Below, piece after piece: positions 55,531-64,000 of a stretch of DNA of 64,000 nt (position 1 is its first letter; every line of letters starts with the position of its first letter). The stretch is from contig CANXME010002160.1 of the NCBI GenBank assembly GCA_948144175.1, positions 2,117,501-2,181,500 of the forward strand, given 5' to 3'. Below the pieces are notes generated by a model. That model did not search any database, was not told the origin of the DNA, and worked only from the letters and a program-made list of their open reading frames with translations. A program made the translations under genes and the position numbers. The DNA is from Closterium sp. NIES-65. Lineage: Eukaryota; Streptophyta; Zygnematophyceae; Desmidiales; Closteriaceae.

Positions 55531-58500
55531 ATGGCTACCCCTAGTGTCCTAGCTTTTGACGCTGAGGGTCGCGCCATTGATTTTGAGGTCTGGTTAGACG
55601 ACCTGCAGCTGTTCTTACAGTGCGACAGGGCTGACGACCTTTCTCTCTTTGACCTCACCTCTGGCGCCTCTCCTGTCCCTGCTGCTGATGCTGATCCCGC
55701 TGTCCGCTCTAAGTGGGCCACCCGCGATGCTGCTGCACGTCTTGCTGTGCGTCGCCACCTCCCTACCTCTGAGCGTGCGCACTTTAGTCAGTACAAGAGT
55801 GCTCAGACCTTGTACGACGCTGTAGTTGCGCGCTACTCCTCCCCTGCCACTGCTGCACTGAGCCGTCTCATGCTTCCCTACCTCTTTCCTGACCTCTCTG
55901 CCTTTCCCACTGTCGCTGACCTCATTACGCACCTCCGCACTAGTGACACTCGCTACCGCGCCGCCCTTCCTGCTGAGTTCTGCGCTAAGAACCCCCCCCC
56001 CATGTACATCGCTCTCTACTACGTAGTCGCACGCCTCCCTGACTCCCTTCGCGTCGTCAGGGACCACTTTCTCGCAGTCTGTCCCACCACTCTCACCGTC
56101 GACCTCCTCGAGAAGGCCCTCCTTGCAGCGGAGAAGAGCATAGTCGCTGTAGGTGCTTCTCGTGGTGACCCTCGCACCCCCATCTTTGAGGGGTGCTCTC
56201 CTTCCCCCTTGCTGCCCTCTGTTGCCTCTGCTGCTGCTGCCGACCTGCTTGGTCTTGAGTCGGTCGGCGCGGCGTCTGCCCCTAGTGGGAGACGTCGCTC
56301 CAGCAAGGGCAAGGGGGGCAAGGGCGCGGGTGGAGCTGGAGGGGGTGGTGGCGGTGGCGGCGGTGGCGGCGGAGGGAGTGGGGGTGGCGGCGGGGCTAGT
56401 GGCGGGGGTGGTGGTGGTGGTGGCGGCAGCAGCGGCGGAGACGGTGGTGGTGGTGCCAGCGGTGGTGGTGGAGGCAGCGGCGGAGGTGGAGGCGGCGGAG
56501 GTGGAGGCAGTGGAGGCGGCAGCGGAGGAGGCAGTAGTGGTGGAGGAGGTGGAGCTGGTCGGGGTGGTACCCCGCAGCGTAGCGGCGGTGGTGGTGGCCA
56601 GCGCTCGCACCGGCAGCAGCAGCAGCGCTCGCGGGACATCCCTTCGCCTCAGCAGCTTCGTGAGTGGTACGCTGGGCGTCAGAGGGGTGGGGGTACTGGT
56701 CCCTGCACCTACGTTCTTCGTTCCGGCGACCGCGCGGGTGAGCAGTGTGGGGGTGCCCACGCCACCCAGCGCTGCTTTGGCCGCCTGACGGACGCTTGGC
56801 GTCAGCAGTTCCCTGGGGCTAGTGAGATCCCTCGCTGGGATGAGCTTCTCAGGGCTGGTGTAGCGATCTTTGATCTTGATTTTGATGCTATCCTTACTGC
56901 TATGTATGTTGTGGATTATAGTGAGGAGAATGAGGGTTTCCGGTGTTTTCAGCCCGACCCGGGCATTGGTACTGCTGCGCTAGGTGCTTGTGAGGCTACT
57001 GCTCTAGGTGCCAGTGCGTCTGCGCTCTCAGGTACTGGTGAGACTGCGCTCTCAGGTACTGAGTCGTCCTCGTCCTCCCTCACTTTCACACTTGACTCCG
57101 GAGCTTCTCGCTCCTTCTTTCGAGACCGCACTACCCTTTCGCCGCTCGCCAGGCCGGTTGCGGTCTCCCTTGCTGACCCCTCTGGGGGTCCTGTCCTGTC
57201 TCACTTCTCCACTGTCCTCCCGTGTCCGGCTGCCCCTTCGGGCACCCTGTCGGGTCTGTACCTTCCCTCGTTCTCTACGAACTTGGTGAGTGGAGCGGAC
57301 CTGCAGGATGGGGGTGTTCACCAGTTCACTCCTGCGCGTCAGAGGGTGACCCACTGCACGGAGGCTCGCACAGGCCGACACCTGGCCACGTTCTCACGTC
57401 GGCCGGGGTCGAGTCTCTACACCCTGACCGTTGAGTCTCCTCTTGTCCCTGCGTCGGGTCAGGTACTTGCTGCTGCGTCCCGGTCAGGTCCTGAGTCTGC
57501 CCCCTGTTCTTGTCGCCTCCTGTCTCACGAGACTCTCCTGTGGCACCACCGTCTTGGCCACCCCTCCTTGCCCCGTCTTCGGAGCATGGCTTCCCGTGTC
57601 CTTGTCTCTGGTCTTCCCCAGTCTCTCCCTCCTCTCCCCTCCGGGCCAGGACCTTCCAGTGTCCCCTGTGTCGAGGGTCGCCTCCGGGCTACTCCTCACT
57701 CCTCCCACTTCCCCCCGACAGAGGCTCCCCTGCAGACGCTTCACATGGATGTGTGGGGCCCAGCCCCCGTCCGTGGGCAGGGTTACGAGCGCTACTTCCT
57801 GTTGGTGGTTGACGACTACTCGCGTTACACCACAGTCCTCCCCTTGCGCAGCAAGGGTGCGGTCACTGAGGTGCTGATCGACTGGATCCGCGAGGCTCGT
57901 CTCCAGCTCAGGAAGAGCTTCGGCTCGGACTTTCCTGTTCTGCGTCTGCACTCTGACAGAGGCGGAGAGTTCTCTTCTCGCCTTCTGCGAGACTACTGTC
58001 GTGCACGGGGGATCCGCCAGACCTTCACGCTTCCGGACTCACCACAGCAAAATGGGATTGCTGAGCGCCGCATTGGCATGGTCATGGATGTCGCTCGTAC
58101 GTCCATGATGCATGCGGCTGCCCCCCATTTTCTGTGGCCGTTTGCGGTGAGGTACGCGGCGCATCAGCTCAACCTTCACCCCCGGGTCTCTCGGCCAGCG
58201 ATGTCCCCAGCCTTGCTGTGGACGGGGAAGGTTGGCGATGCGTCTGTGTTCTGTGTCTGGGGATCTCGGGCGTTTGTCCGCGACTTGTCTGCGGACAAGC
58301 TGTCCCCTCGTGCTGCTCCCTGTGTCTTCCTTGGCTTCCCCACTGACGCCCCAGGGTGGCAGTTTTACCACCCCTCCTCTCGTCGTGTTCTGTCCTCCCA
58401 GGACGTCACGTTCGACGAGTCAGTCCCCTTCTACCGTCTCTTCCCCTACCGCACTCCTTCCCTCCCCCCTCCCCCGGACTTCCTTGTGCCGGTTCCCCCC

Positions 58501-58560
58501 CCGGTAGACCCCCTCCCCCCTCAGGTTCCTGCCCCCTCAGGTGTGTCCCAGGTAGACGCC
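55531..58560 (+). CDS. Element F Gag-protease-integrase region
   Basis: The start MATPSVLAFDAEGRAIDFEV (ATG at 55531) is conserved with element C. Gag core to about 56290; Gly-rich stretch 56320-56560; IPSPQQLREWYAGRQRGGG module; protease LTFTLDSGASRSFFRDRTTL (about 57080-57140). Integrase: LWHHRLGHPSLPRLRSM, LHMDVWGPAPVRGQGYE, LRLHSDRGGEFSSRLLRDY and DSPQQNGIAERRIGMVMDV, C-terminal SVFCVWGSRAFVRDLSADK. The reading continues into the repeat-rich linker. Confidence 0.92.
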
Positions 58561-58589
58561 GTTGACCCGGTCGAGGTTACTGGTGACTC

Positions 58590-58830
58590 TGGTGCTGCTG
58601 CGGGTGCTGAGCCTGGGGGTGCTGACTCTGGGGGTGCTGTGCGCGGGGGTGCTGAGCCTGGGGGTGCTACTGCTGGGGGTGCTGGGCCTGAGGGTGCTAC
58701 TGCGGAGGGTGCGGAGCCTGGGGGTGCTGAGCCGGGGGGTGCTGTGCCTGGAGCTGCTGAGCCTGGGGGTGCTGAGCTGGGAGCTGCTGAGCCTGGGGGT
58801 GCTGCGTCTGGAGCTGCTGAGCCTGGGGTT
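58590..58830 (+). repeat. In-frame 15-bp minisatellite in the integrase-RT linker of F
   Basis: About 16 units of GCTGAGCCTGGGGGT type coding AEPGG/ATAGG. Counterpart of 21540-21830 in C. Confidence 0.9.
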
Positions 58831-59403
58831 TCTCCTGCTGCTGCGTCTCGCCGGGAGCCCCTCTCTCCACAGGAGCTGCGCGAGTGGTTCGCTCGCCGCT
58901 GGAGGCGTGCTGCTGAGTCTGGAGGTGCTGCTGGAGCTGGAGCTGGAGCTTCTTCGACCGTCGAGGGTGCGGGTGCAGCCGGTCCCGGAGCTGCTGGCCC
59001 TGCAGGTCCTCCTGGAGCTGGAGCTGCTGAGGGCGTTCGTGCTGAGCCTGCTGCTGTTGGTCCTGCCGCTGGAGGTGTGGGTGGCGCTGGTGCTGTCGCT
59101 GAGGGTGCTGGTGCTGTCCCTGCTGAGTCTTGAGCTGCCGCGCGGCCTCGGCCGTACTTCGTTCCGCTCCTTCAGCAGGTTCTTGGTCTTTCTCCTCCAG
59201 TAGAGGGTCCACCGCCTGTCCAGTCGCAGCCCCTACTGGAACCTTCCTCTCCGCTGCCTGCTCCCTCTCCTTACACTGGTCCTACTGGAGGTCTTGCTGA
59301 GCGTCGTGAGCCTGCGTCTCGTCCCGCGTCGCCTGTTCGTGCTGCTCGCGCTAGTGGTCGCAGTTCGCGTCAGCGTCCTCCTCCTGTCCCTGGCACGCAC
59401 CGG

Positions 59404-61389
59404 ATGTCTTTACGTCCGTCCACTGCTCCTCTGCGTGCCCCTTTGCCTTCTCCTCCTGAGTCCTCTCTTCCTGCGCTTGCGGACCCTGAGTCGGACTCTC
59501 TTCGTGCTGCCAGTCCCACTGTCACGCGTCTGCTTGCTACTGTCGTCACTGACCCCTCTTTTGAGTCCACTGCTGCGTCTGCTCTAGTCGCTGAGCTCGT
59601 CGACTTTGCTGCTCGCTGTCGTCTCGACTACGCTGCTAGTCTTGTTGCTGAGTCTGCGTTTGTCTGTCCTCCGTCCGTCGGGGGTGAGTGTGCTCTTGGC
59701 ACGGACGTCCTAGAGGACAGGCAGGAGGAGTTACAGTGTCTAGCGGCTGCTTCACCTCATCTCGCGTCTGTACTGCTTGCCCCTGAGGGAGACCCGGATG
59801 CACTAGACATCCCGACTCCGCGTTCTTACGCGGAGGCCGTAGAGGGTCCCTACTCCTCTCAGTGGCAGGCAGCTATGGATGCAGAGATGGCTTCCTGGAA
59901 GTCCACAGGCACCTACGTTGACGCGGTTCCCCCTCCTGGGGCGAACATCGTCAGTGGCATGTGGATCTTCAGGGTGAAGCGGCCGCCGGGCTCTCCACCT
60001 GTCTTCAAGGCACGGTACGTTGCTCGTGGCTTCAGTCAGCGGCAGGGAGTTGACTACTTTCAGACCTTCTCTCCCACCCCGAAGATGACTACTCTTCGGG
60101 TGCTGCTGCACATAGCCGCTCAGCGCGACTACGAGCTTCACTCTCTCGACTTCAGCACTGCGTTCTTGCAGGGTAGCCTGCACGAGGAGATCTGGCTTCG
60201 CCGTCCACCTGGCTTCACTGGGACTTTCCCTCCTGGCACCCAGTGGAGCCTCCGACGGCCAGTCTACGGTCTCCGCCAGGCACCGCGTGAGTGGCACGAC
60301 ACACTGAGGACTACGCTTGCGGCTCTTGGGTTTGCTCCTTCTACTGCTGACCCGTCGCTGTTTCTTCGCACCGACACTTCCCTGCCGCCGTTCTACATCC
60401 TCGTGTACGTCGACGACCTGGTCTTTGCCACAGCGGACACTGCTGGACTCGCCTACGTGAAGTCCGAGCTGTTGAAGAGACACACGTGCACAGACCTGGG
60501 TGAACTGCGCAGCTACCTTGGCTTGCAGATCACTCGGGACAGAGCACGCCGCACCATTACCTTGACTCAGTCACACATGGTGCAGCAGGTCCTTCAGCGC
60601 TTCGGCTTCACGTACTCCTCGCCTCAGGCCACTCCTCTGCCTACTCGCCACTCACTCTCAGCTCTGCCTTCGGATGAGTCCGTAGAGTCGAGTGGTCCGT
60701 ATGCGGAGCTTGTTGGCTGCCTCATGTACCTGATGACCTGCACACGACCTGACCTTGCATACCCTCTGAGCATTCTTGCACGCTATGTTGCTCCTGGGAG
60801 ACACAGACCGGAGCACATGGCTGCAGCGAAGAGGGTATTGCGCTACCTGTGCAGTACGTCAGGCATGGGGCTAGTGCTTGGAGGGCGGAGTCCAGTGGTC
60901 CTTACCGGCCACGCGGACGCGTCTTGGGCTGACGACCAGGCTACGCAGCGGTCGTCACAGGGTTACACCTTCAGCCTTGGTTCCGGCTCTGTCTCGTGGC
61001 GGTCTACTCGCTCGTCTTCGGTTCTCGGCTCCAGTTGTGAGGCTGAGATCTACGCCGGGGCCATGGCTGCACAGGAGCTTCGCTGGCTCACCTACCTGCT
61101 GACTGACCTTGGAGAGCCGCCTCGTTCTCCTCCAGTGCTGTACGTAGACAACAAGGCTATGCTGGCCTTGTGTCGAGAGCAGCGCTTGGAGCACAGAACG
61201 AAGCACATTGCTCTCCGCTACTTCCTTGCTCGTGAGCTGCAGCAGCGTGGTCAGTTGCGACTTGCGTACGTGGCCTCTGAGGCCAACACTGCTGATGTGT
61301 TCACCAAGGCACTTGCGCCTTGTGACCATCAGCGCTTCTGCACCCAGCTGGGTCTTGTGCCTGTCTTGCCTCACTTGCTCTCCTCTTGA
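59404..61389 (+). CDS. Element F reverse transcriptase-RNase H
   Basis: A linker of about 150 codons, then RT: QWQAAMDAEMASWKSTGTYV, ARYVARGFSQRQGVDYFQTF, LHSLDFSTAFLQGSLHEEIW, VYGLRQAPREWHDTL and the intact catalytic ILVYVDDLVFATADT. RNase H: DASWADDQATQRSSQGYTFS, SCEAEIYAGAMAAQELRWLT, KHIALRYFLARELQQRGQLR and NTADVFTKALAPCDHQRF. A TATATA microsatellite and the PPT follow. Confidence 0.93.
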   Translation: MSLRPSTAPLRAPLPSPPESSLPALADPESDSLRAASPTVTRLLATVVTDPSFESTAASALVAELVDFAARCRLDYAASLVAESAFVCPPSVGGECALGTDVLEDRQEELQCLAAASPHLASVLLAPEGDPDALDIPTPRSYAEAVEGPYSSQWQAAMDAEMASWKSTGTYVDAVPPPGANIVSGMWIFRVKRPPGSPPVFKARYVARGFSQRQGVDYFQTFSPTPKMTTLRVLLHIAAQRDYELHSLDFSTAFLQGSLHEEIWLRRPPGFTGTFPPGTQWSLRRPVYGLRQAPREWHDTLRTTLAALGFAPSTADPSLFLRTDTSLPPFYILVYVDDLVFATADTAGLAYVKSELLKRHTCTDLGELRSYLGLQITRDRARRTITLTQSHMVQQVLQRFGFTYSSPQATPLPTRHSLSALPSDESVESSGPYAELVGCLMYLMTCTRPDLAYPLSILARYVAPGRHRPEHMAAAKRVLRYLCSTSGMGLVLGGRSPVVLTGHADASWADDQATQRSSQGYTFSLGSGSVSWRSTRSSSVLGSSCEAEIYAGAMAAQELRWLTYLLTDLGEPPRSPPVLYVDNKAMLALCREQRLEHRTKHIALRYFLARELQQRGQLRLAYVASEANTADVFTKALAPCDHQRFCTQLGLVPVLPHLLSS

Positions 61390-61596
61390 CTTCACTTGTA
61401 CTGTGACATATATATATACCTGCTCTTGCTTGTCTAGCTTTATATATATGTCTGTACTCTTGCTTGTGAACTGGCCTTTGGCCTTGCTCTTGTGCTCGGA
61501 CTGTGTGGTGACTTTGTGATCCACCCTGAGCTTTGCTTTGTCTTGCTTGACTGGTCTTGTGACCCCTTGTTCTCCCCCACTTTGCCTATGGGGGTG

Positions 61597-61733
61597 TGTC
61601 AGAACATATCTATAGCTTATACTGCTGTGTAGGCTGTAGTGGGGTATCCCATAGGGGGTACAACCCAGTTAGGGTTTCATATTTGTACTGCTTTCATTCA
61701 TAGTTCATTCATTCCTGTTTTCCTATTCTCACA
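61597..61733 (+). repeat. 3' LTR of element F
   Basis: 137 bp, identical to the 5' copy, preceded by CCTATGGGGGTG and followed by TCCAG. Confidence 0.96.
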
Positions 61734-62161
61734 TCCAGGGGCGGTTGCACCAGGGGCGGCTGCTTCAGGGGCCAGGGGCGGCTGCTCTGGGTCCAGGGGC
61801 GGCTGGAGGGGTGGCGTAGCTGGTGCAGGGCAGCACGCGGGTCCCACAGGCGCCGTGACGGGCGACGGGGGGCAGCGCGCCGTCACCGGAGGAGGCGACG
61901 CACGGGGCTGGCGGCAGGCTAAAACGGGGCTGAAAACGGGCTACGCGGGTGACGGATGCGGCGCGCGTGGCCTAAGTGGGCTGCGCGCGGGCGGCTTACG
62001 CGACGCGCGGGCCGGCGGCAGGCTGCGCGGGCGGCTAACGTGGCGTGCGGAGCCGAAAACAGGCCTAACCGGGCCTAAACAGGCTGCGCGAAGGCTGCTT
62101 AAGAGGCGCGCGCGGGAAGGGCCGCGCGCATGCAGCCGAGGCGCGCGCGGGCAGTAGGCAA
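61734..62161 (-). other. Leader of element G
   Basis: Remainder of the GGGGCGGCTGC minisatellite, then GC-rich sequence with CGCGCGGGCGGC-type motifs. It belongs to the 5' untranslated leader of G (minus). No Gag start was found. Confidence 0.7.
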
Positions 62162-62538
62162 TATCAGAATCCCAACCACTAGACCATTGGGATAAAAGGG
62201 CTTGTTTCAGTAGCGGGTCAGTGCGCCCGTAACCCCCCAGGCAAACGCGCCTATAACCCCCCCTAGGATCGATCGGGAATCTCACAGTGTAGCTCTACTG
62301 ACACCCCCCCACACTGGGAGGCCCAGGACTGAGCACAGTGGCAACGGCCAACATGTGCATACACCGGGATTCGAACTCGAGACTGCTCTGATACCATATC
62401 AGAATCCCAACCACTAGACCATTGGGATAAAAGGGCTTGTTTCAGTAGCGGGTCAGTGCGCCCATAACCCCCCAGGCAAACGCGCCTGTAACCCCCCCTA
62501 GGATCGATCGGGGATCTCGCAGTGTAGCTCTACTGACA
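62162..62538 (-). mobile_element. TRIM/SMART miniature LTR retrotransposon (377 bp)
   Basis: Two 142-bp direct terminal repeats (62162-62303 and 62397-62538) with TG at the minus-sense start (TGTCAGTAGAGCTACACTG) differ at four positions. The duplication GGCAA is exact (62157-62161, 62539-62543). The 93-bp interior has a perfect priming site TGGTATCAGAGC (minus, 62396-62385) at one end and a polypurine tract CAGTGTGGGGGGG at the other. It has no coding capacity. This is the full minimal structure of a terminal-repeat retrotransposon in miniature, nested in the leader of element G. Confidence 0.93.
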
Positions 62539-62624
62539 GGCAAGGTAAGTAGGCACGTGAGGTAGGTAAGAAGTAAACGGTGGGCCCTAATACTGGGTCC
62601 TAAGGACCTATACTCTAGATGCCA

Positions 62625-62759
62625 TGTTAGAATCTTAGGCAAGGATAATGTTGGACTATCGAGAGTTTGGTACAAAAGTATGACCTAAGGGGTTGTACCC
62701 TATAGTGAGTACCCCACTAAAGCCTACCCAAACTATAACATATAACTATATGTTTTACA
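62625..62759 (-). repeat. 5' LTR of element G
   Basis: 135 bp, counterpart of 32497-32631, bounded outside by ATTAA. Confidence 0.95.
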
Positions 62760-62764
62760 ATTAA

Positions 62765-62967
62765 ATCAGCATTTATTGATTATTATGGAGTGAAAATCAT
62801 AAATTGTATGTGCACGGTAGATTTGCAATCATTTTAATACATTATATGTGTATTGGTATGTGTACAGCAGCAACACTGTCAGGTCACACCCTTCTTCTAA
62901 GGAGCAGACCACACAATCTAAACATTACATATTCTTTATAGCGTTACCTAACATAACATGCAAAATA
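62765..62967. other. No gene recognised
   Basis: AT-rich unique sequence between the target duplication of G and element I. Before G inserted it was contiguous with sequence ending at 32496. Confidence 0.5.
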
Positions 62968-64000
62968 TGTTAGAGTGAGAATCTTGGATAGAAAGGACTG
63001 AGAGAGATTGGTAGTGGAAGTCTTTGTTGTAGGAACTCAGATCATAGTGAATGTAGATGACTATGTTGATTAAAAGATGGAATACAAGGGAGATAAATAG
63101 TCATACCTAGCCATGTACTCTAAGGGGTACATTCCCTTATTATAACTGTTTTACAAGCATTTCTACAGTGACTCCGACTGTTGTTCTACCTTCTTGTTAC
63201 CGAGTCGCTGCATATAACCTGTACGGTTACGCCTGTTGCCATTCCTCGATGGTAAGTCAAGCGTCGGTCCAGATGGTCAACAGTCGCGATAGTTGACTCT
63301 TGCGATTGTTGACCTTCCTGCCCTCGATACAGGCTGATCCGATACTCCGGTTGTTGTTGCTTCGACAGAGTCAGGTGCGATACTACTACACCTACGGGAA
63401 TGCTAAGTATAATTCCCCTTCACACTCCAACACTCCCCTTCATTCCTGGTGGTGCGCCACCTGGCTCTTGCGAGTGACTCCGCACAGGTCCGACAAGTAC
63501 TGAAACTTTTGACGTGGAAGTTTCTTTGTGAGGAAATCAGCTGCCATTTCGCCAGTTGGACAGTAGGTGAGCTGGACCTTCCCCTTGTCGATTTCGTCCT
63601 TCACGAAGAACTAACATAGGGCAATGTGTTTCGTGCGGTTGACGAAGCCTGGCTTGTTTGCAATTTTGATCGCGCTCTGGTTGTCACAGAGTAACTTGAA
63701 TGACCCATTCATCGCCGTTTTCGTTTCCTGTAGGAGCTCCGTGAGATAGAGTCCTTCGCGAACTGCTGCGCTTGCTGCGATGAATTCCGCTTCTGCTGAC
63801 AAGAGGGTGATGAGTTCTTGCTTGTTGGAGTTCCAGGAGATGGTTCCTGCAGGCTCAAGTTTGAAAATGAAGCCTGTGCGGGATCTCCTGTTGTCTGCGT
63901 CCCCAGCGTGGTCACCATCCACATAGCCGGTGAGTTGTAGTGGAGCTGTTAGGTTGGCCTTGTAGGTGAGACCAACATCGGGAGTAGAGATAAAGTACTG
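62968..64000 (-). mobile_element. Copia element I, 3' portion, cut by window edge
   Basis: A minus-sense LTR starts at 63432 (TGTTGGAGTGTGAAGGGG, just after GAATGAAGGGGAG) and probably ends near 62968 (..CTCTAACA), about 465 bp. It shares the CTCTAAGGGGTACATTCCCT block with the LTRs of element B. RNase H follows to the right (minus): SAEAEFIAASAAVREGLYLT, CDNQSAIKIANKPGFVNRTK and the DGDHAGDADNRRS start near 63922. It is most like element B. The rest lies outside the window. It appears broken (at least one break). Confidence 0.82.

Larger units (their letters stand above)
54300..61733 (+). mobile_element. Copia element F, youngest, nearly whole
   Basis: LTRs of 137 bp (54300-54436 and 61597-61733) are identical as far as I can read. 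The duplication TCCAG is exact (54295-54299, 61734-61738). Priming site TGGTATAGAGCGGG at 54437; polypurine tract CCTATGGGGGTG. After a leader of GC minisatellites (54540-55430) come Gag, protease, integrase, linker, RT and RNase H. It looks nearly whole, with about one break. It inserted into the minisatellite block of element G. Identical LTRs mean a very recent insertion. Confidence 0.96.
32497..62759 (-). mobile_element. Copia element G, oldest host of the right-hand nest
   Basis: LTRs of 135 bp at 32497-32631 (3', minus sense) and 62625-62759 (5') differ at about 7 positions (about 5 percent). The duplication ATTAA is exact at 32492-32496 and 62760-62764. A polypurine tract CCTATGGGGGTG abuts the 3' LTR; a priming-like TGGCATCTAGAG abuts the 5' LTR. 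It is split by the solo LTR 32765-32992, D (33411-42458), E (44401-50900), F (54300-61733) and the TRIM (62162-62538). Removing these leaves about 6.7 kb. Recognisable parts on the minus strand: end of Gag and protease (about 52500-53550), integrase (about 51530-52420), RT (about 42700-43790), RNase H (42464-42600 and 33119-33405). The N-terminal Gag domain of relatives C and F was not found. Broken, with several breaks besides the insertions. Confidence 0.93.

Noticed and set aside
62330-62440. tRNA-derived SINE (A-box-like TGGTCTAGTGG and B-box-like TTCGAATCC in order on the minus strand)
   Set aside because: The repeats of 142 bp with a priming site, polypurine tract and 5-bp duplication fit a TRIM better. 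The boxes are kept as a separate observation.

Overview
The window looks like repeat-rich nuclear DNA of a plant-lineage eukaryote. The evidence is one intron-containing host gene for a plant/animal-type low-molecular-weight purple acid phosphatase, many Ty1/copia LTR retrotransposons primed by initiator-Met-tRNA-like sites, TTTAGGG-type telomere-like motifs, and a degraded cytosine-methyltransferase-like fragment of a kind I associate with green-algal retroelements. A streptophyte alga (for example a zygnematophyte) is my best guess. That is inference from the style of the proteins, not a database match.

Layout. 1-3300: low-complexity arrays (37-bp repeats, CA tract, 18-bp and 26-bp minisatellites), a possible small host gene for a Cys-rich/Ala-Pro-rich GPI-anchored protein, and a MITE-like inverted repeat. 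3300-6530: a degraded methyltransferase-like fragment (minus) next to an old copia fossil A (plus). 7741-8252: four copies of a poly-C-containing tandem repeat. 8559-9758: a Harbinger-type MITE carrying a hAT-type MITE and a Tourist-type MITE. 9825-26325: a small TIR element of TA-target type split by copia element B (10014-25934). B itself contains a solo LTR in its 5' LTR and the complete-length copia C (15931-24752) near its RT/RNase H junction.

26326-32496 is the only clear host interval. It holds the purple acid phosphatase gene (minus, eight exons in my model, 30224 to 26536), a MULE-like MITE upstream of it, telomere-motif hairpins and a long inverted repeat. 32497-62759 is one copia element, G (minus, ATTAA target duplication). 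It is split by a solo LTR, by element D (33411-42458, itself split by the array-filled derivative H), by element E (44401-50900), by element F (54300-61733, identical LTRs) and by a miniature TRIM (62162-62538). From about 62968 the 3' part of another copia (I, minus) runs off the right edge.

The elements fall into families by LTR and priming-site style: C/F/G/H (short LTRs sharing a GTAGGCT..AGTGGGGTA core, PPT ending TATGGGGGTG, GC-rich leader minisatellites), D/E (long LTRs, PPT AGGGGGAGTT), B/I, and two solo LTRs of a 227-bp family. Nearly all insertions can be bounded to the base by matching LTRs and target duplications, so the order of events can be read directly from the sequence.
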